A stretch of 64,000 bases of DNA, taken from Dyella thiooxydans (GTDB taxonomy: Bacteria; Pseudomonadota; Gammaproteobacteria; Xanthomonadales; Rhodanobacteraceae). A model generated the notes under the pieces. The model ran no database searches. It was not told where the DNA came from and worked only from the letters and a program-made list of their open reading frames with translations. The stretch spans positions 2,108,001 through 2,172,000 of the forward strand of contig NZ_CP014841.1 of the NCBI RefSeq assembly GCF_001641285.1, in the 5' to 3' direction. How positions within the stretch are numbered: position 1 is the stretch's first letter; each line of letters begins with the position of its first letter. A program made the translations under genes and the position numbers. Below, piece by piece: positions 50,107 through 61,706 of this stretch.

Positions 50107-50141
50107 AAAAAGGCCACGCCCGGCGACGGGCGTGGCCTTTT
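50107..50141. terminator. Bidirectional terminator between the nuclease and pip genes
   Basis: AGGCCACGCCCG/CGGGCGTGGCCT with a 4-base loop, flanked by AAAA on the left and TTTT on the right, so it can serve both converging genes. Confidence 0.9.
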
Positions 50142-50181
50142 CCTTGCCTGCGACGACCGCGAACGGCGTCAGCCTGCTGGG

Positions 50182-51204
<1,023 letters not shown>

Positions 51205-51372
51205 TCATCGCGGCACGCGCAGCGCCGACTCCCGCAGCGCCTCGTCATGCCGTACCTCATCGGTTTCGGCCAGGTTCTCCGCTTCCAGCACCTGGGTGCC
51301 GGGCAACGGGTGGATACCGCCGTGCGGCGGGTGGACGCCCTCGATGGACTCGGGGTCGACGGGTGTCTTCAT
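51205..51372 (-). CDS. Small hypothetical protein (55 residues)
   Basis: MKTPVDPESIEGVHPPHGGI and onward to LRESALRVPR; acidic, soluble, no Cys, no known domain. AAGGAAG precedes the ATG at good spacing, and it sits alone in the gap between pip and the FAD oxidase, 41 bases from the latter on the same strand. The strong ribosome site and the codon pattern favour a real gene. Confidence 0.6.
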   Translation of the reverse strand: MKTPVDPESIEGVHPPHGGIHPLPGTQVLEAENLAETDEVRHDEALRESALRVPR

Positions 51373-51413
51373 GGTTGCTTCCTTGTCGGATCGGGTCAGG
51401 CCCTGAGCCGGCC

Positions 51414-52811
51414 CTAGGTCGGCTCAGGTGCGAACAGCTTGCCGGGATTGAGGATGCCCTGCGGATCGAACGCCCGGCGCACACCGCGCATCAGCGCGAT
51501 CTCGGCCGCGCTGCGGGTGCTCTCGAGGTAGGGGCGCTTGACCAGGCCGATGCCGTGCTCGGCCGAGATGCTGCCGCCGAAATCGTGCAGCGTGGCGGCC
51601 AGCCGCTTGGTGACCTGCTCGCACTGGGCGATGAAGGCCGCGTCGTCCAGGTCGTCCGGCTGGAGCACATTGATATGCAGGTTGCCGTCGCCGATGTGGC
51701 CGAACCAGACCACCTCGAACTGCGGGTACTCGCGGCCGAGCAGCTCCTGCATCGCCTGCAGGAAGGCCGGCACCGCGCTGATCCGCACCGACACGTCGTT
51801 CTTGTACGGCTTGCGTGGCGCCACGCTCTCGGTGATGCCCTCGCGCAGCCGCCACAGCGCAGCGGCCTGGGCCTCGCTCTGGGCAATCACCCCGTCGAGG
51901 ATCCAGCCCTGTTCCACGCCCGCCTCGAAGGCGGCCAGCGCGGCCTCCTGCGCCGCCTCGCCGGCGGCGTCGAACTCGGTCACCACGTAGTACGGATAGT
52001 CGCCCTCCAACGCACGCTGGGCGCCATGCGCCAGCACGTGGCGCAGCGCCACGTCGGTGAAGAACTCGAACGCCTGCAGCGACAGCCGCGACTGGAACAG
52101 CGCGAATACCTGCATCAGCGCGCCCAGGTCCGGCAGCGCCAGCAGCATCACCTGCGAGGGCGGCGGCGGACTGGTCAGCCTGACCGTGGCCTCGACCACG
52201 ATACCGAGCGTGCCCTCCGAGGCGATCATCAGCTGGCGCAGGTCGTAGCCGCTGGAGTTCTTGATCAGCCCGCGGTTGAGCTCCAGTCGCTCGCCGGCGG
52301 CGGTCACCACGGTGAGTCCGGCGATCCACTCGCGGGTGTTGCCGTAGCGGATCACGCGGATGCCGCCGGCGTTGGTGGCGATGTTGCCGCCGATGGTGCA
52401 CGAGCCGCGCGCGGCGAAGTCCACCGGATAGACCAGGTCGTGCGCCTTCGCCGCCTCCTGCACGGCCTGCAGCGGCATGCCGGCCTGCACGGTGAGCATG
52501 CGGTCGACCGGGTCGAAGGCCAGCACGCGGTTCATCCGCTCCAGGCTCAGCACCAGCTCGCCGTTCGCCGCCACCGCGCCGCCGGACAGCCCGGTGCGCC
52601 CGCCGGAGGGCACCACGGCCACGCCGTGCCCGCTGGCCCAGCGCATCACGCCCTGCACTTCCTCCACGCTCGCCGGCAAGGCGATGGCCAGTGGCGCCGG
52701 CGTCCAGCGACGGGTCCAGTCTCGGCCGTAGTGCTCCAGGTCCGCCGCGTCGGTAAGCAGGCGCAGGCCCGGCAGGCGGGTGGCAAGGTCGGCGAGTCGG
52801 GCATCGGTCAT
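51414..52811 (-). CDS. FAD-binding oxidase, D-2-hydroxyglutarate dehydrogenase-like
   Basis: Encodes 465 residues. The FAD_binding_4 domain carries PSGGRTGLSGGA and GGNIATNAGGIRVIRYGNTRE; the C-terminal FAD-oxidase domain has the metal-binding FGHIGDGNLHIN and the ISAEHGIG motif. These fit the GlcD/D2HGDH/DLD group. It is divergent from serA, and SerA is known in Pseudomonas stutzeri to release D-2-hydroxyglutarate that D2HGDH removes; that pairing makes D2HGDH the best guess. The start at 52811 (MTDARLADLATRLPG) is chosen over 52901. Confidence 0.9.
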   Translation of the reverse strand: MTDARLADLATRLPGLRLLTDAADLEHYGRDWTRRWTPAPLAIALPASVEEVQGVMRWASGHGVAVVPSGGRTGLSGGAVAANGELVLSLERMNRVLAFDPVDRMLTVQAGMPLQAVQEAAKAHDLVYPVDFAARGSCTIGGNIATNAGGIRVIRYGNTREWIAGLTVVTAAGERLELNRGLIKNSSGYDLRQLMIASEGTLGIVVEATVRLTSPPPPSQVMLLALPDLGALMQVFALFQSRLSLQAFEFFTDVALRHVLAHGAQRALEGDYPYYVVTEFDAAGEAAQEAALAAFEAGVEQGWILDGVIAQSEAQAAALWRLREGITESVAPRKPYKNDVSVRISAVPAFLQAMQELLGREYPQFEVVWFGHIGDGNLHINVLQPDDLDDAAFIAQCEQVTKRLAATLHDFGGSISAEHGIGLVKRPYLESTRSAAEIALMRGVRRAFDPQGILNPGKLFAPEPT

Positions 52812-52933
52812 GGGATCGTCCTGGCGCAGACGGCTAGGGTGACATCGGGCCGCGGGCCGGTCCAGTGGTGCGGTGCCGCATTCCCGCCGCGGCTCTGGCA
52901 TAGTGGTGACTTTCCCGCCTGTCCGGACCCGGC

Positions 52934-54166
52934 ATGAAGACCTCGTTCCCGAAGCAAGACATCAAGGTGCTGCTGCTCGAAGGCGTCAGCCAGAACGCCG
53001 TGGAAACCTTCCGCCAGGCCGGCTACACGCAGATCGAGTACCACCAGAAATCGCTGCCGGAGGCCGAGCTGAAGGCCCGCGTGGCCGAGGCGCACATCGT
53101 CGGCATCCGCTCGCGCAGCCACCTCACCGCCGAGGTGCTGGCCGAGGCCAAGCGGCTGATCGCGATCGGCTGCTTCTGCATCGGCACCAACCAGGTCGAC
53201 CTGCAGACCGCCAAGACGCTGGGCGTGCCGGTGTTCAACGCGCCCTACTCCAACACCCGCAGCGTGGCCGAGCTGGTGCTGGCCGAGGCGATCATGCTGC
53301 TGCGTGGCATCCCGCAGAAGAACGCGCTGTGCCACCGCGGCGGCTGGACCAAGTCGGCGCTGGGCAGCTACGAGGCACGCGGCAAGACGCTCGGCGTGAT
53401 CGGCTACGGCCACATCGGCACCCAGGTCGGCGTGCTGGCCGAATCGCTGGGCATGCAGGTGATCTTCCACGACATCGAATCGAAGCTGTCGCTCGGCAAC
53501 GCCCGCGCTGCTGCGAACCTGGACGACCTGCTGGAGCGGTCCGACGTGGTCACCCTGCACGTGCCGGAAACCCCGGCCACGCAGAACATGTTCGGCGCCG
53601 CGCAGATCGCGATGATGCGCAAGGGGGCGCTGCTGATTAATGCCTCGCGCGGCACCGTGGTCGACATCGACGCGCTGGCCGAGGCGCTGCGCGCCGGGCA
53701 CCTGGCCGGTGCGGCGATCGACGTGTTCCCGGTCGAGCCGAAGGGCAACGACGATCCGTTCGTCTCGCCGCTGGTCGGCATGGACAACGTGATCCTCACC
53801 CCGCACATCGGCGGCTCCACGCTGGAGGCGCAGGACAACATCGGCATCGAGGTGGCGGCCAAACTGGTGCGCTACAGCGACAACGGCTCGACCCTGTCGG
53901 CGGTGAACTTCCCCGAGGTGTCGCTGCCGGAGCATCCGCGCAGCCGCCGCCTGCTGCACATCCACCGCAACGTGCCCGGCGTGCTCTCGCGCATCAACGA
54001 GCTGTTTTCGGCCGGCAACATCAACATCGACGCGCAGTTCCTGCAGACCGATCCGGACGTCGGCTACGTGGTGATCGACGTCTCGGCGGACGAGGCCCAG
54101 GCCAGCGCGCTCAAGGACCAGTTGGCCTCGATCCAGGGCACCTTGCGCACGCGGGTCCTCTACTGA
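52934..54166 (+). CDS. serA: D-3-phosphoglycerate dehydrogenase
   Basis: Encodes 410 residues, the short SerA type with one ACT domain. NAD-binding GVIGYGHIGTQVG, the active-site stretches INASRGTVVDIDAL and ILTPHIGGSTLEAQ with the catalytic His, and a C-terminal ACT domain (LHIHRNVPGVLSRINELFSAGNINI), the likely serine sensor. It opens serine biosynthesis. It is divergent from the FAD oxidase with 122 bases between. Confidence 0.97.
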   Translation: MKTSFPKQDIKVLLLEGVSQNAVETFRQAGYTQIEYHQKSLPEAELKARVAEAHIVGIRSRSHLTAEVLAEAKRLIAIGCFCIGTNQVDLQTAKTLGVPVFNAPYSNTRSVAELVLAEAIMLLRGIPQKNALCHRGGWTKSALGSYEARGKTLGVIGYGHIGTQVGVLAESLGMQVIFHDIESKLSLGNARAAANLDDLLERSDVVTLHVPETPATQNMFGAAQIAMMRKGALLINASRGTVVDIDALAEALRAGHLAGAAIDVFPVEPKGNDDPFVSPLVGMDNVILTPHIGGSTLEAQDNIGIEVAAKLVRYSDNGSTLSAVNFPEVSLPEHPRSRRLLHIHRNVPGVLSRINELFSAGNINIDAQFLQTDPDVGYVVIDVSADEAQASALKDQLASIQGTLRTRVLY

Positions 54167-54305
54167 CGCCGGTTGCCGGACGCCGCCCCGCGAGGCACGG
54201 CATCCGGCACCATCCATCGGCGTATGGTGCGGCCACGGTCACTGGCCGGAAGCGCCGGAAACCGGGATGTGGCTCACACAGGCACGTCGTTCCTGGCTCC
54301 GGGAT

Positions 54306-54333
54306 TCAAGCCCGGGGCGGCGCATGCCGATAG
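54306..54333 (+). promoter_or_regulatory. Candidate sigma-28 promoter of the 54365 mcp
   Basis: TCAAG at 54306-54310 and GCCGATAG at 54326-54333, the latter one base from the FliA -10 consensus. The spacing is one base longer than ideal. It lies about 31 bases before the start codon, on a transcript that would be short-leadered. Confidence 0.5.
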
Positions 54334-54364
54334 GCCGTCTCCCCCGCTTTCCTGCGATCTCCCC

Positions 54365-55966
54365 ATGCGTTTCCGCTTTCGCGACCTCCGTATCGCCGTA
54401 CGACTGAGCCTGCTTGGCCTGATCATGCTGATCGCCACCGCCCTGGTCGGCATCGGTGGCTGGCGTGGCCTGGTCCGGACCCACACCCTGCAGCAGGACT
54501 CCGCCAGGACCGCCGCGGCCTTCGCCGCTGCGGTAGACACAGCCCGCGTGGCCCAGGTGGATTTCAAGAAGCAGGTGCAGAACTGGAAGGACACGCTGCT
54601 TCGCGGCAATGACCCGGCTGCGTTCACCAAATACCACGGCGAGTTCACCTCCCAGAGCGAGCGCGTGGACGCCGATCTGGCATCGCTGAAGAAGCAGATG
54701 GCCGCGCTCGGCCTGGACACCCGCGGCGTCGACGCCGCCTTGGCCACCCACGGCGAGCTGCAGAAGCGCTACGAGGATGCCCTGCAGCATTACGACGGCC
54801 GCAAGCCGGAAAGCGTGCATGTGGTCGATGGCCTGGTCAAAGGCATGGACCGACCGCCCACCGATGCGATCGACGCGCTGGTCAACGGCATGAAGACCGC
54901 GGCCACGGCGGCGAGCCGCCGCATCGACGTCCAGAGCGAGGACGCCTATCGCAGCGCCGGCCGGCTGCTCGCCATGGTCGTGCTCTGCGCGCTGGTCGCC
55001 TGCGCCGTGCTGATCTGGCTGCTGGCGTACAGCATCACCGCGCCGATCGGTCGTGCCGTGAAACTGGCCGAGGCGGTCGCCGAAGGCGACTTGAGCATGC
55101 AGATCGAAGCGACCACCCGCGACGAGACCGGCCAGCTGCTGGCGGCACTGGATCGCATGGTCGAGCAGCTGTCGGGCGTCGTGGGCACGATCCGCAAGGG
55201 CTCGAACGAAATCTCCGCATCGACCCGGCAGATCGCCAGCGGCAACCAGGATCTCTCTGCGCGCACCAGCGAGCAGGCCGCCGCGCTGGAAGAGACCACC
55301 GCGTCGATGCAGGAATTCACCGGCAGCGTGAATGCGAATGCGCTGCGGGCCCGCGAGGCAAGCCAGATCGCGGCTTCCGCCTCGGACATCGCGCGCCAGA
55401 GCGGCATGGCAATGACCGAGGCGGTCGACGCCATGGCCCGTGTGCAGGGCGTGGCCGACCGCATCGCCGAGATCACCGCGACGATGACCCGCATCGCCAG
55501 CCAGACGCACATCCTGGCCCTCAATGCCTCCGTCGAGGCCGCCCGTGCCGGCGAGGCGGGCAAGGGCTTCAGCGTGGTCGCGTCCGAAGTACAGGCGCTG
55601 GCCCGCAGCTCACGCTCGGCGTCCGATGAGATCAAGGCGCTGATCGAGGAGTCCGTGGACATCATCGGCGGTGGCAGCCGGATGATCGGGCAGGCCGAGT
55701 CGATGGTAGGCAAGCTGCTGGACAGCGTCGGGCAGGTGGTCGACACGGTCGGCGCGATCGCCTCGCAGAGCCAGGAGCAGGCGGCCGGCATCCAGCAGGT
55801 CAACCGGGCGATCGGCCAGATGGACGAGGTCACCCAGAGCAACGCAGCCCTGGTCGAAGAGGCCGCCGCCGCCGCGGACGCGGTCCAGCAGCGTGCCCGC
55901 TCGCTGGTCGACAGCGTGGCGTTCTTCAGGGTCCAGGACCATGGCGGACTGGCAAAGGCCGCCTGA
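54365..55966 (+). CDS. Methyl-accepting chemotaxis protein (stand-alone)
   Basis: Encodes 533 residues. Membrane segment 1 ([20 protein letters not shown]), a periplasmic helical sensor domain to about 195, membrane segment 2 ([20 protein letters not shown]), HAMP, and a signalling domain with tip [21 protein letters not shown]. No aromatic pentapeptide tail is present (ends GLAKAA). No clear Shine-Dalgarno precedes the ATG at 54365. It is far from both che operons and perhaps serves the flagellar array. The ligand is unknown. Confidence 0.92.
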   Translation: MRFRFRDLRIAVRLSLLGLIMLIATALVGIGGWRGLVRTHTLQQDSARTAAAFAAAVDTARVAQVDFKKQVQNWKDTLLRGNDPAAFTKYHGEFTSQSERVDADLASLKKQMAALGLDTRGVDAALATHGELQKRYEDALQHYDGRKPESVHVVDGLVKGMDRPPTDAIDALVNGMKTAATAASRRIDVQSEDAYRSAGRLLAMVVLCALVACAVLIWLLAYSITAPIGRAVKLAEAVAEGDLSMQIEATTRDETGQLLAALDRMVEQLSGVVGTIRKGSNEISASTRQIASGNQDLSARTSEQAAALEETTASMQEFTGSVNANALRAREASQIAASASDIARQSGMAMTEAVDAMARVQGVADRIAEITATMTRIASQTHILALNASVEAARAGEAGKGFSVVASEVQALARSSRSASDEIKALIEESVDIIGGGSRMIGQAESMVGKLLDSVGQVVDTVGAIASQSQEQAAGIQQVNRAIGQMDEVTQSNAALVEEAAAAADAVQQRARSLVDSVAFFRVQDHGGLAKAA

Positions 55967-55987
55967 GGATTGACCCACGGAAACGAA

Positions 55988-56012
55988 AACGGCGCCCTCT
56001 GGGCGCCGTTTT
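55988..56012 (+). terminator. Terminator after the stand-alone mcp
   Basis: AACGGCGCCC, TCT loop, GGGCGCCGTT and TT. It lies 21 bases after the stop codon. Confidence 0.9.
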
Positions 56013-56027
56013 CCTTGAGCGGTTGAT

Positions 56028-56104
56028 TGGTCGGGGCGGCCGGATTCGAACCGACGACCCTCTGCCCCCCAGGCAGATGCGCTACCAGGCTGCGCTACGC
56101 CCCG
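56028..56104 (-). tRNA. tRNA-Pro (anticodon GGG)
   Basis: A 77-base cloverleaf with acceptor CGGGGCG/CGCCCCG, the anticodon loop CTGGGGG giving anticodon GGG (reads CCC/CCU), the T arm GGTTCGAATCC and an encoded CCA end. It follows the merR gene of the translation cluster. Confidence 0.97.
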
Positions 56105-56155
56105 ACGATCAAACAAGCTGGCAAGTCTAACAGCTTGCCCGGTGGTGCCGGAAGC

Positions 56156-56512
56156 CTAGCGGCGCAGCAGGCCGAGAATCTCCTCCAGCTCCATGCGCAC
56201 CTGGCGCACGATCTGGTGGGACATGCTGGCCTCCATTCGCGCCTGCGGACCTTCCAGACGGGCGCGCGCACCGGTAATGGTGAAGCCCTCGTCGTAAAGC
56301 AGGGAGCGGATCTGGCGGATCATCAGCACGTCATGGCGCTGGTAGTAGCGGCGGTTGCCCCGGCGCTTGACCGGATTGAGGGCAGGAAACTCCTGCTCCC
56401 AGTAGCGCAGGACGTGCGGCTTCACCCCGCACAGGTCGCTGACCTCACCGATGGTGAAATAGCGCTTGGCCGGGATGGCTGGAAGCTCGGTGTTATTCCC
56501 TTGGTCCAGCAT
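56156..56512 (-). CDS. MerR-family transcriptional regulator
   Basis: Encodes 118 residues. An N-terminal winged helix ([29 protein letters not shown]) and the second basic stretch [19 protein letters not shown], then a coiled-coil dimer helix ([20 protein letters not shown]). No Cys or effector domain is present. Homologues commonly follow ihfA in this family of bacteria; the target is unknown. Its 5' end overlaps ihfA by 20 bases. Confidence 0.92.
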   Translation of the reverse strand: MLDQGNNTELPAIPAKRYFTIGEVSDLCGVKPHVLRYWEQEFPALNPVKRRGNRRYYQRHDVLMIRQIRSLLYDEGFTITGARARLEGPQARMEASMSHQIVRQVRMELEEILGLLRR

Positions 56513-56792
56513 AGCCCTCGACCCGCACCTTGAGTTTCTGACCCGGACGGAACGTCACCACCCTGCGGGCGGAGATCGGAATCTCTTCGCCCGTCTTCGG
56601 GTTGCGTCCCGGACGCTGGTTCTTCATGCGCAGGTCGAAGTTGCCGAAACCGGACAGCTTGACCTGCTCCCCCTTTTCCAACGCTTCGCGGACCACCTCG
56701 AAGTAGGCGTCCACGAACTCCTTCGCCTCACGCTTGTTGAGGCCCACCTCGAGGAACAGGCGCTCGGCCATTTCCGCCTTGGTCAGCGCCAT
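56493..56792 (-). CDS. ihfA: Integration host factor alpha subunit
   Basis: Encodes 99 residues, the size of IHF-alpha: [60 protein letters not shown] with the arm proline ([10 protein letters not shown]) that kinks DNA. It bends DNA and assists sigma-54 promoters such as the one at 36618. It starts one base after the pheT stop. Confidence 0.97.
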   Translation of the reverse strand: MALTKAEMAERLFLEVGLNKREAKEFVDAYFEVVREALEKGEQVKLSGFGNFDLRMKNQRPGRNPKTGEEIPISARRVVTFRPGQKLKVRVEGYAGPRE

Positions 56793-56793
56793 T

Positions 56794-59184
56794 TCAACCC
56801 CGCAACCTTGCCTTGCATGACTTCTCCAACGCAGAGACCGCATCACGTACGCAGCGGTCCGCGTCGTCGTCGGTAAGCGTGCGTGAAGCGTCCTGCAAAA
56901 TCAAGCCCATAGCGAGACTCTTTCGGCCGGCTTCGACCCCCTTGCCGCTGTACCGGTCGAACAGCCGGAGCTCGCGCAGCAGCCCGCCGAGGGTGGCACG
57001 GACCACCTGTTCGATCTGTGACCAGGCGACCGCTTCAGGCAGGTCCACGGCAATGTCGCGCCGGACCGCCGGGAAGCGCGCCACCGCCGTGGCACGGGGC
57101 AGGCGACGGGCCAGCAGCGGCTCCAGCGCCAGCTCCAGGACATGGACGTCGGGGCCCAGGTCCAGCGCCCTGGCCAGCTGCGGATGCAGGGCGCCGAGGT
57201 AACCGACCGTCGCGCCGTCGCGGGCGACCCGCGCACCGCGCCCCGGATGCAGCCAGCCGGGCAGGCCGTCCGCGTGAATGCTCCAGCGCTGCGGCTCGCC
57301 ACCCCAGGCGACCAGGGCATCCAGCTCGCCCTTCAGGTCGAAGAAATCGAACGGGCGACCCGGCTCGCCCCACTGCTCGGCGCGCGCGCTGCCGCAGGCG
57401 GCGATCGCCAGGCTCGGCGTCTCGACCGGCGGATCGCCGGCGGCGAACACGCGGGCCAGCTCGAACAGACGCACGCGATCCTGCTGGCGGGCGCGGTTGT
57501 GCCGCAGTGCCTCGATCAGCCCCGGCAGCAGCGACGGCCGCATCACCGCGAGATCCGCGGAGAGCGGATTGGCCAGCGGCACCAGATCGCGGTCGAAGCC
57601 CCAGCGCGCCAGCAGCTCGGCCGGCACGAACGACAGGTTCACCGCCTCGAAGTAGCCGCGGGCGGCCAGTTGCTCGCGCACGGCCAGTTCACCGAGGCGT
57701 GCTTCGGGCTCGGCCGCCAGTGTCAGGGCACCGGCCGGCGTGGCGGTAGGAATATGTTCGTAACCGAAGATGCGCGCGACCTCCTCGATCAGGTCCTCCT
57801 CGCGCTCGATGTCGAAGCGGCGGCTGGGTGCGGTGACCTGCCAGCCCTCCGCCAGGGACTCGACCCGCATGCCCAGCGCCGTGAAGATGCGCGTGACCTC
57901 GGCGTCGGCCACCTTCAGGCCGAGCACGCGCTGCAGCCGGGCACGCCGCAACACGATCGGCTGCGGCTCGGGCAGGTGTCCCGGCAGGGTCACGTCGAGC
58001 AGGGGACCGGCCACGCCGCCGGCCACGTCGAGGATCAGCCGGGTGGCGTACTCGATCGCGATGGGTGGCAGGCTGGGGTCGACGCCGCGTTCGAAGCGAT
58101 GTCCGGCGTCGGTGTGCATGCCGAGCCGGCGGCTGCGGCCGATGATCGCCGACGGGATCCAGTGTGCGGCCTCGAGGAACACGTTGCGGGTGACGTCGGT
58201 GACGCGCGTATCCGCGCCGCCCATGATGCCCCCCAGCGCCACGGCACGCGCGCCGCCGCCGCCCTGGCTGTCCGCGACGACGAGGAAATCGGCATCGAGC
58301 TCCACGCTGCGGCCGTCGAGCAGCTTTAGCGATTCGCCCGCGCGTGCCGGGCGCACGACGATTCCGCCCTCCAGCTTGTCCTTGTCGAAGGCATGCATCG
58401 GCTGGCCAAGTTCCAGCATCACGTATTGCGTGACATCGACCAGGAAGCTGATCGGACGCAGCCCGCTGCGCCGCAGGCGTTCGGCCATCCACACGGGCGT
58501 CGCCGCATGGGCGTCGATGCCTTCGATCACGCGACCGGTGAAACGCGGCACGCGCGGGCCGGCTTCGAGGGCGACCTCCATCGCAGAGGCGCTGCCCGCG
58601 GGAACGGCCACGGCATCGAGCGCGCGCACCTCGCCGCCAAGCGCGGCCGCGACGTCGAACGCGATGCCACGCACGCTGAAGCAGTCGGCGCGATTCGGCG
58701 TGAGCTTGATCTCGATGCTGGCATCCGGCAGGCCGAGATAGTCCGCCAGCGGGGCGCCCACCGGCGCATCGGCCGGCAGCTCGAACAGGCCCGAGGCATC
58801 CGCATCGATGCCCAGTTCCCTGGCCGAGCACAGCATGCCGGACGACTCGACGCCGCGCAGCCGGGCCGCCTTGATGGCGATGCCACCAGGCAGCGTGGCG
58901 CCCACGGTGGCCAGCGGCGCCACCAGGCCGGCGCGTGCATTCGGCGCGCCGCAGACGATCTGCACGAGGCCCTTGCCGGTGTCGACCTCGCACACCTGCA
59001 GGCGGTCCGCCTCGGGATGCTTCTGCGCGTTGACGATGCGCGCCACGATCACGCCATCGAGCGAGTCGCCCAGCGCCGTGACGTCCTCGACCTCCAGGCC
59101 GATCGCGGTCAGCGTGGCGGACAGTTCATCGCGCGAGGCCTCGATCGGCACATGGTGGCGCAGCCAGTTCTCGGAGAATTTCAT
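56794..59184 (-). CDS. pheT: Phenylalanyl-tRNA synthetase beta subunit
   Basis: Encodes 796 residues with the full domain order: EMAP-type tRNA-binding domain ([15 protein letters not shown]), B3/B4 editing region ([17 protein letters not shown]), B5, the catalytic-like domain and a C-terminal ferredoxin-fold anticodon-binding domain ([18 protein letters not shown]). It makes the alpha2-beta2 enzyme with PheS. It lies 21 bases after pheS. Confidence 0.97.
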   Translation of the reverse strand: MKFSENWLRHHVPIEASRDELSATLTAIGLEVEDVTALGDSLDGVIVARIVNAQKHPEADRLQVCEVDTGKGLVQIVCGAPNARAGLVAPLATVGATLPGGIAIKAARLRGVESSGMLCSARELGIDADASGLFELPADAPVGAPLADYLGLPDASIEIKLTPNRADCFSVRGIAFDVAAALGGEVRALDAVAVPAGSASAMEVALEAGPRVPRFTGRVIEGIDAHAATPVWMAERLRRSGLRPISFLVDVTQYVMLELGQPMHAFDKDKLEGGIVVRPARAGESLKLLDGRSVELDADFLVVADSQGGGGARAVALGGIMGGADTRVTDVTRNVFLEAAHWIPSAIIGRSRRLGMHTDAGHRFERGVDPSLPPIAIEYATRLILDVAGGVAGPLLDVTLPGHLPEPQPIVLRRARLQRVLGLKVADAEVTRIFTALGMRVESLAEGWQVTAPSRRFDIEREEDLIEEVARIFGYEHIPTATPAGALTLAAEPEARLGELAVREQLAARGYFEAVNLSFVPAELLARWGFDRDLVPLANPLSADLAVMRPSLLPGLIEALRHNRARQQDRVRLFELARVFAAGDPPVETPSLAIAACGSARAEQWGEPGRPFDFFDLKGELDALVAWGGEPQRWSIHADGLPGWLHPGRGARVARDGATVGYLGALHPQLARALDLGPDVHVLELALEPLLARRLPRATAVARFPAVRRDIAVDLPEAVAWSQIEQVVRATLGGLLRELRLFDRYSGKGVEAGRKSLAMGLILQDASRTLTDDDADRCVRDAVSALEKSCKARLRG

Positions 59185-59205
59185 GCGTATCGGTTCCTGC
59201 CGCGT

Positions 59206-60273
<1,068 letters not shown>

Positions 60274-60304
60274 TCATATCGCCGGCGCGCGAGCGCCTCG
60301 ACGA

Positions 60305-60664
60305 TCAAGCGGCCAGACTGGCCTTCGCCTTTTCCGCGATCGCGCCAAAGGCCTTGATGTCGTGCACGGCGATGTCGGCCAGCACCTTGCGGTCGACCGT
60401 GATGCCGGCCTTGGCCAGACCGTTGATCAGGCGGCTGTAGGACAGGCCGAACTGACGGGCAGCCGCATTGATGCGCACGATCCACAGCGCACGGAACTGG
60501 CGCTTGCGCTGCTTGCGGCCGATATAGGCGTACTGACCGGCCTTGATGACGGCCTGGTTGGCAACGCGGAAGACCTTGCGGCGGGCGTTGTAGTAACCCT
60601 TGGCGCGGCCGATGATTTTCTTGTGACGACGACGGGCGGTGACGCCACGCTTTACACGAGCCAT
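60305..60664 (-). CDS. rplT: 50S ribosomal protein L20
   Basis: Encodes 119 residues, the normal length: [30 protein letters not shown] and the globular C-terminal domain ([22 protein letters not shown]). It binds 23S rRNA early in assembly. It is 15 bases after rpmI. Confidence 0.98.
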   Translation of the reverse strand: MARVKRGVTARRRHKKIIGRAKGYYNARRKVFRVANQAVIKAGQYAYIGRKQRKRQFRALWIVRINAAARQFGLSYSRLINGLAKAGITVDRKVLADIAVHDIKAFGAIAEKAKASLAA

Positions 60665-60679
60665 GGTAGGTCTCCTGCC

Positions 60680-60877
60680 TTAGAGGTACGGCAACATGCG
60701 AGCCACACCCTTGGTGTCGCACGCCTTGACGTGGTTGGTGGCACGGAGACCGCGCTTACGCTTGGTCGACTTCTTGGTCAGGATGTGCGACTTGAACGCG
60801 TGGCCTGCCTTGAACTTGCCGGATGCGGTCTTGCGAAAACGCTTCGCCGCCGCCCGGTTGGTCTTGATCTTGGGCAT
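60680..60877 (-). CDS. rpmI: 50S ribosomal protein L35
   Basis: Encodes 65 residues: [38 protein letters not shown]. The start at 60877 matches the family; the frame to 60973 is a shadow of the leader. The 259 bases up to infC hold an interspersed palindrome, unusually long for this operon. Confidence 0.98.
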   Translation of the reverse strand: MPKIKTNRAAAKRFRKTASGKFKAGHAFKSHILTKKSTKRKRGLRATNHVKACDTKGVARMLPYL

Positions 60878-61029
60878 GGGAATGCTTCCTGGGTGGGCCC
60901 GGGGGCCCGGTTTCTGACTGAGCCGGCGGCGGCCTTGCGGGCCACGCTTTCCATCCTGCCGGGATCGGTGCACGACCCGTCCTGGTGGGTCGAACCGGCG
61001 ATTATACGGGCTTGTGGTCCCCGATACCA

Positions 61030-61103
61030 GTAGGAGCGCACCCTGTGCGCGAATGCTCTTCGTCGCCTGACGGAAAGCGTTCGCGCACAGGGTGCGCTCC
61101 TAC
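61030..61103. repeat. TAGGAGC-type palindrome in the infC-rpmI gap
   Basis: Arms GTAGGAGCGCACCCTGTGCG plus CGAA (61030-61053) and the exact complement (61080-61103). Same outer tag as the copies at 14046, 33219 and 33349, with different inner bases. In RNA it would form a 24-bp stem inside the operon message. Confidence 0.9.
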
Positions 61104-61136
61104 GGGAAGCCACCGGCGCCCGGGGCGCCGACGTAC

Positions 61137-61661
61137 TTATTTCTTCTTCGGCCCGATCATCATGACCATCTGGCGACCTTCCAGACGCGGGAAGGACTCG
61201 ATCTGGCCATTCTCGCCGACGTCTTCCTGGATGCGCTTGGCCAGCGCCTGGCCAAGGTCCTGATGGGACATTTCGCGGCCGCGGAAGCGGATGGTCACCT
61301 TGACCTTGTCGCCCTCTTCCAGGAAGCGGAGCATGTTGCGCAGCTTGATCTGGTAGTCGCCGATGTCGGTGACCGGGCGGAACTTCACTTCCTTGATTTC
61401 GACCTGCTTCTGCTTCTTCTTGGCGGCCGAAGCCTTCTTCTGGGCCTCGAACTTGAACTTGCCGTAATCCATGATGCGGCAGACCGGCGGGTCGCCGTTC
61501 GGCTGGATCTCGACCAGGTCGAGGCCGAATTCCTCGGCAGCACGCAGCGCCTCGTCACGCGTGAGGATGCCCATCTGCTCGGAATCCGGACCGATGACTC
61601 GAACCCGCGGGACGCGGATTTCGAGGTTGCGGCGGTTGCCCTTAGTGTCGGTGGTAGCGAT
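61137..61661 (-). CDS. infC: Translation initiation factor IF-3
   Basis: Encodes 174 residues if started at the ATC codon at 61659-61661, which has GGAGG 8 bases upstream and gives the lead (M)[20 protein letters not shown], as expected for IF-3. The first ATG, at 61574, would delete 29 residues of the N-terminal domain. Rare AUU/AUC starts are a known autoregulatory feature of infC. Core marks: [22 protein letters not shown] and [19 protein letters not shown]. Confidence 0.93.
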   Translation of the reverse strand: MATTDTKGNRRNLEIRVPRVRVIGPDSEQMGILTRDEALRAAEEFGLDLVEIQPNGDPPVCRIMDYGKFKFEAQKKASAAKKKQKQVEIKEVKFRPVTDIGDYQIKLRNMLRFLEEGDKVKVTIRFRGREMSHQDLGQALAKRIQEDVGENGQIESFPRLEGRQMVMMIGPKKK

Positions 61662-61706
61662 ACCACTATCCTCCAGAAGAAGTTTCGGTTGACCGGGAGG
61701 AGCGCC

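Noticed and set aside
47010-50117. A 1035-codon open frame on minus opposite the secreted nuclease
   Set aside because: The plus-strand protein has a signal peptide and recognisable domains; the minus frame has only Val/Ala/Gly/Arg-rich sequence.
56028-56160. Integrated element at the tRNA-Pro gene
   Set aside because: The tRNA 3' end is intact, there is no integrase nearby and no repeated tRNA end was seen.
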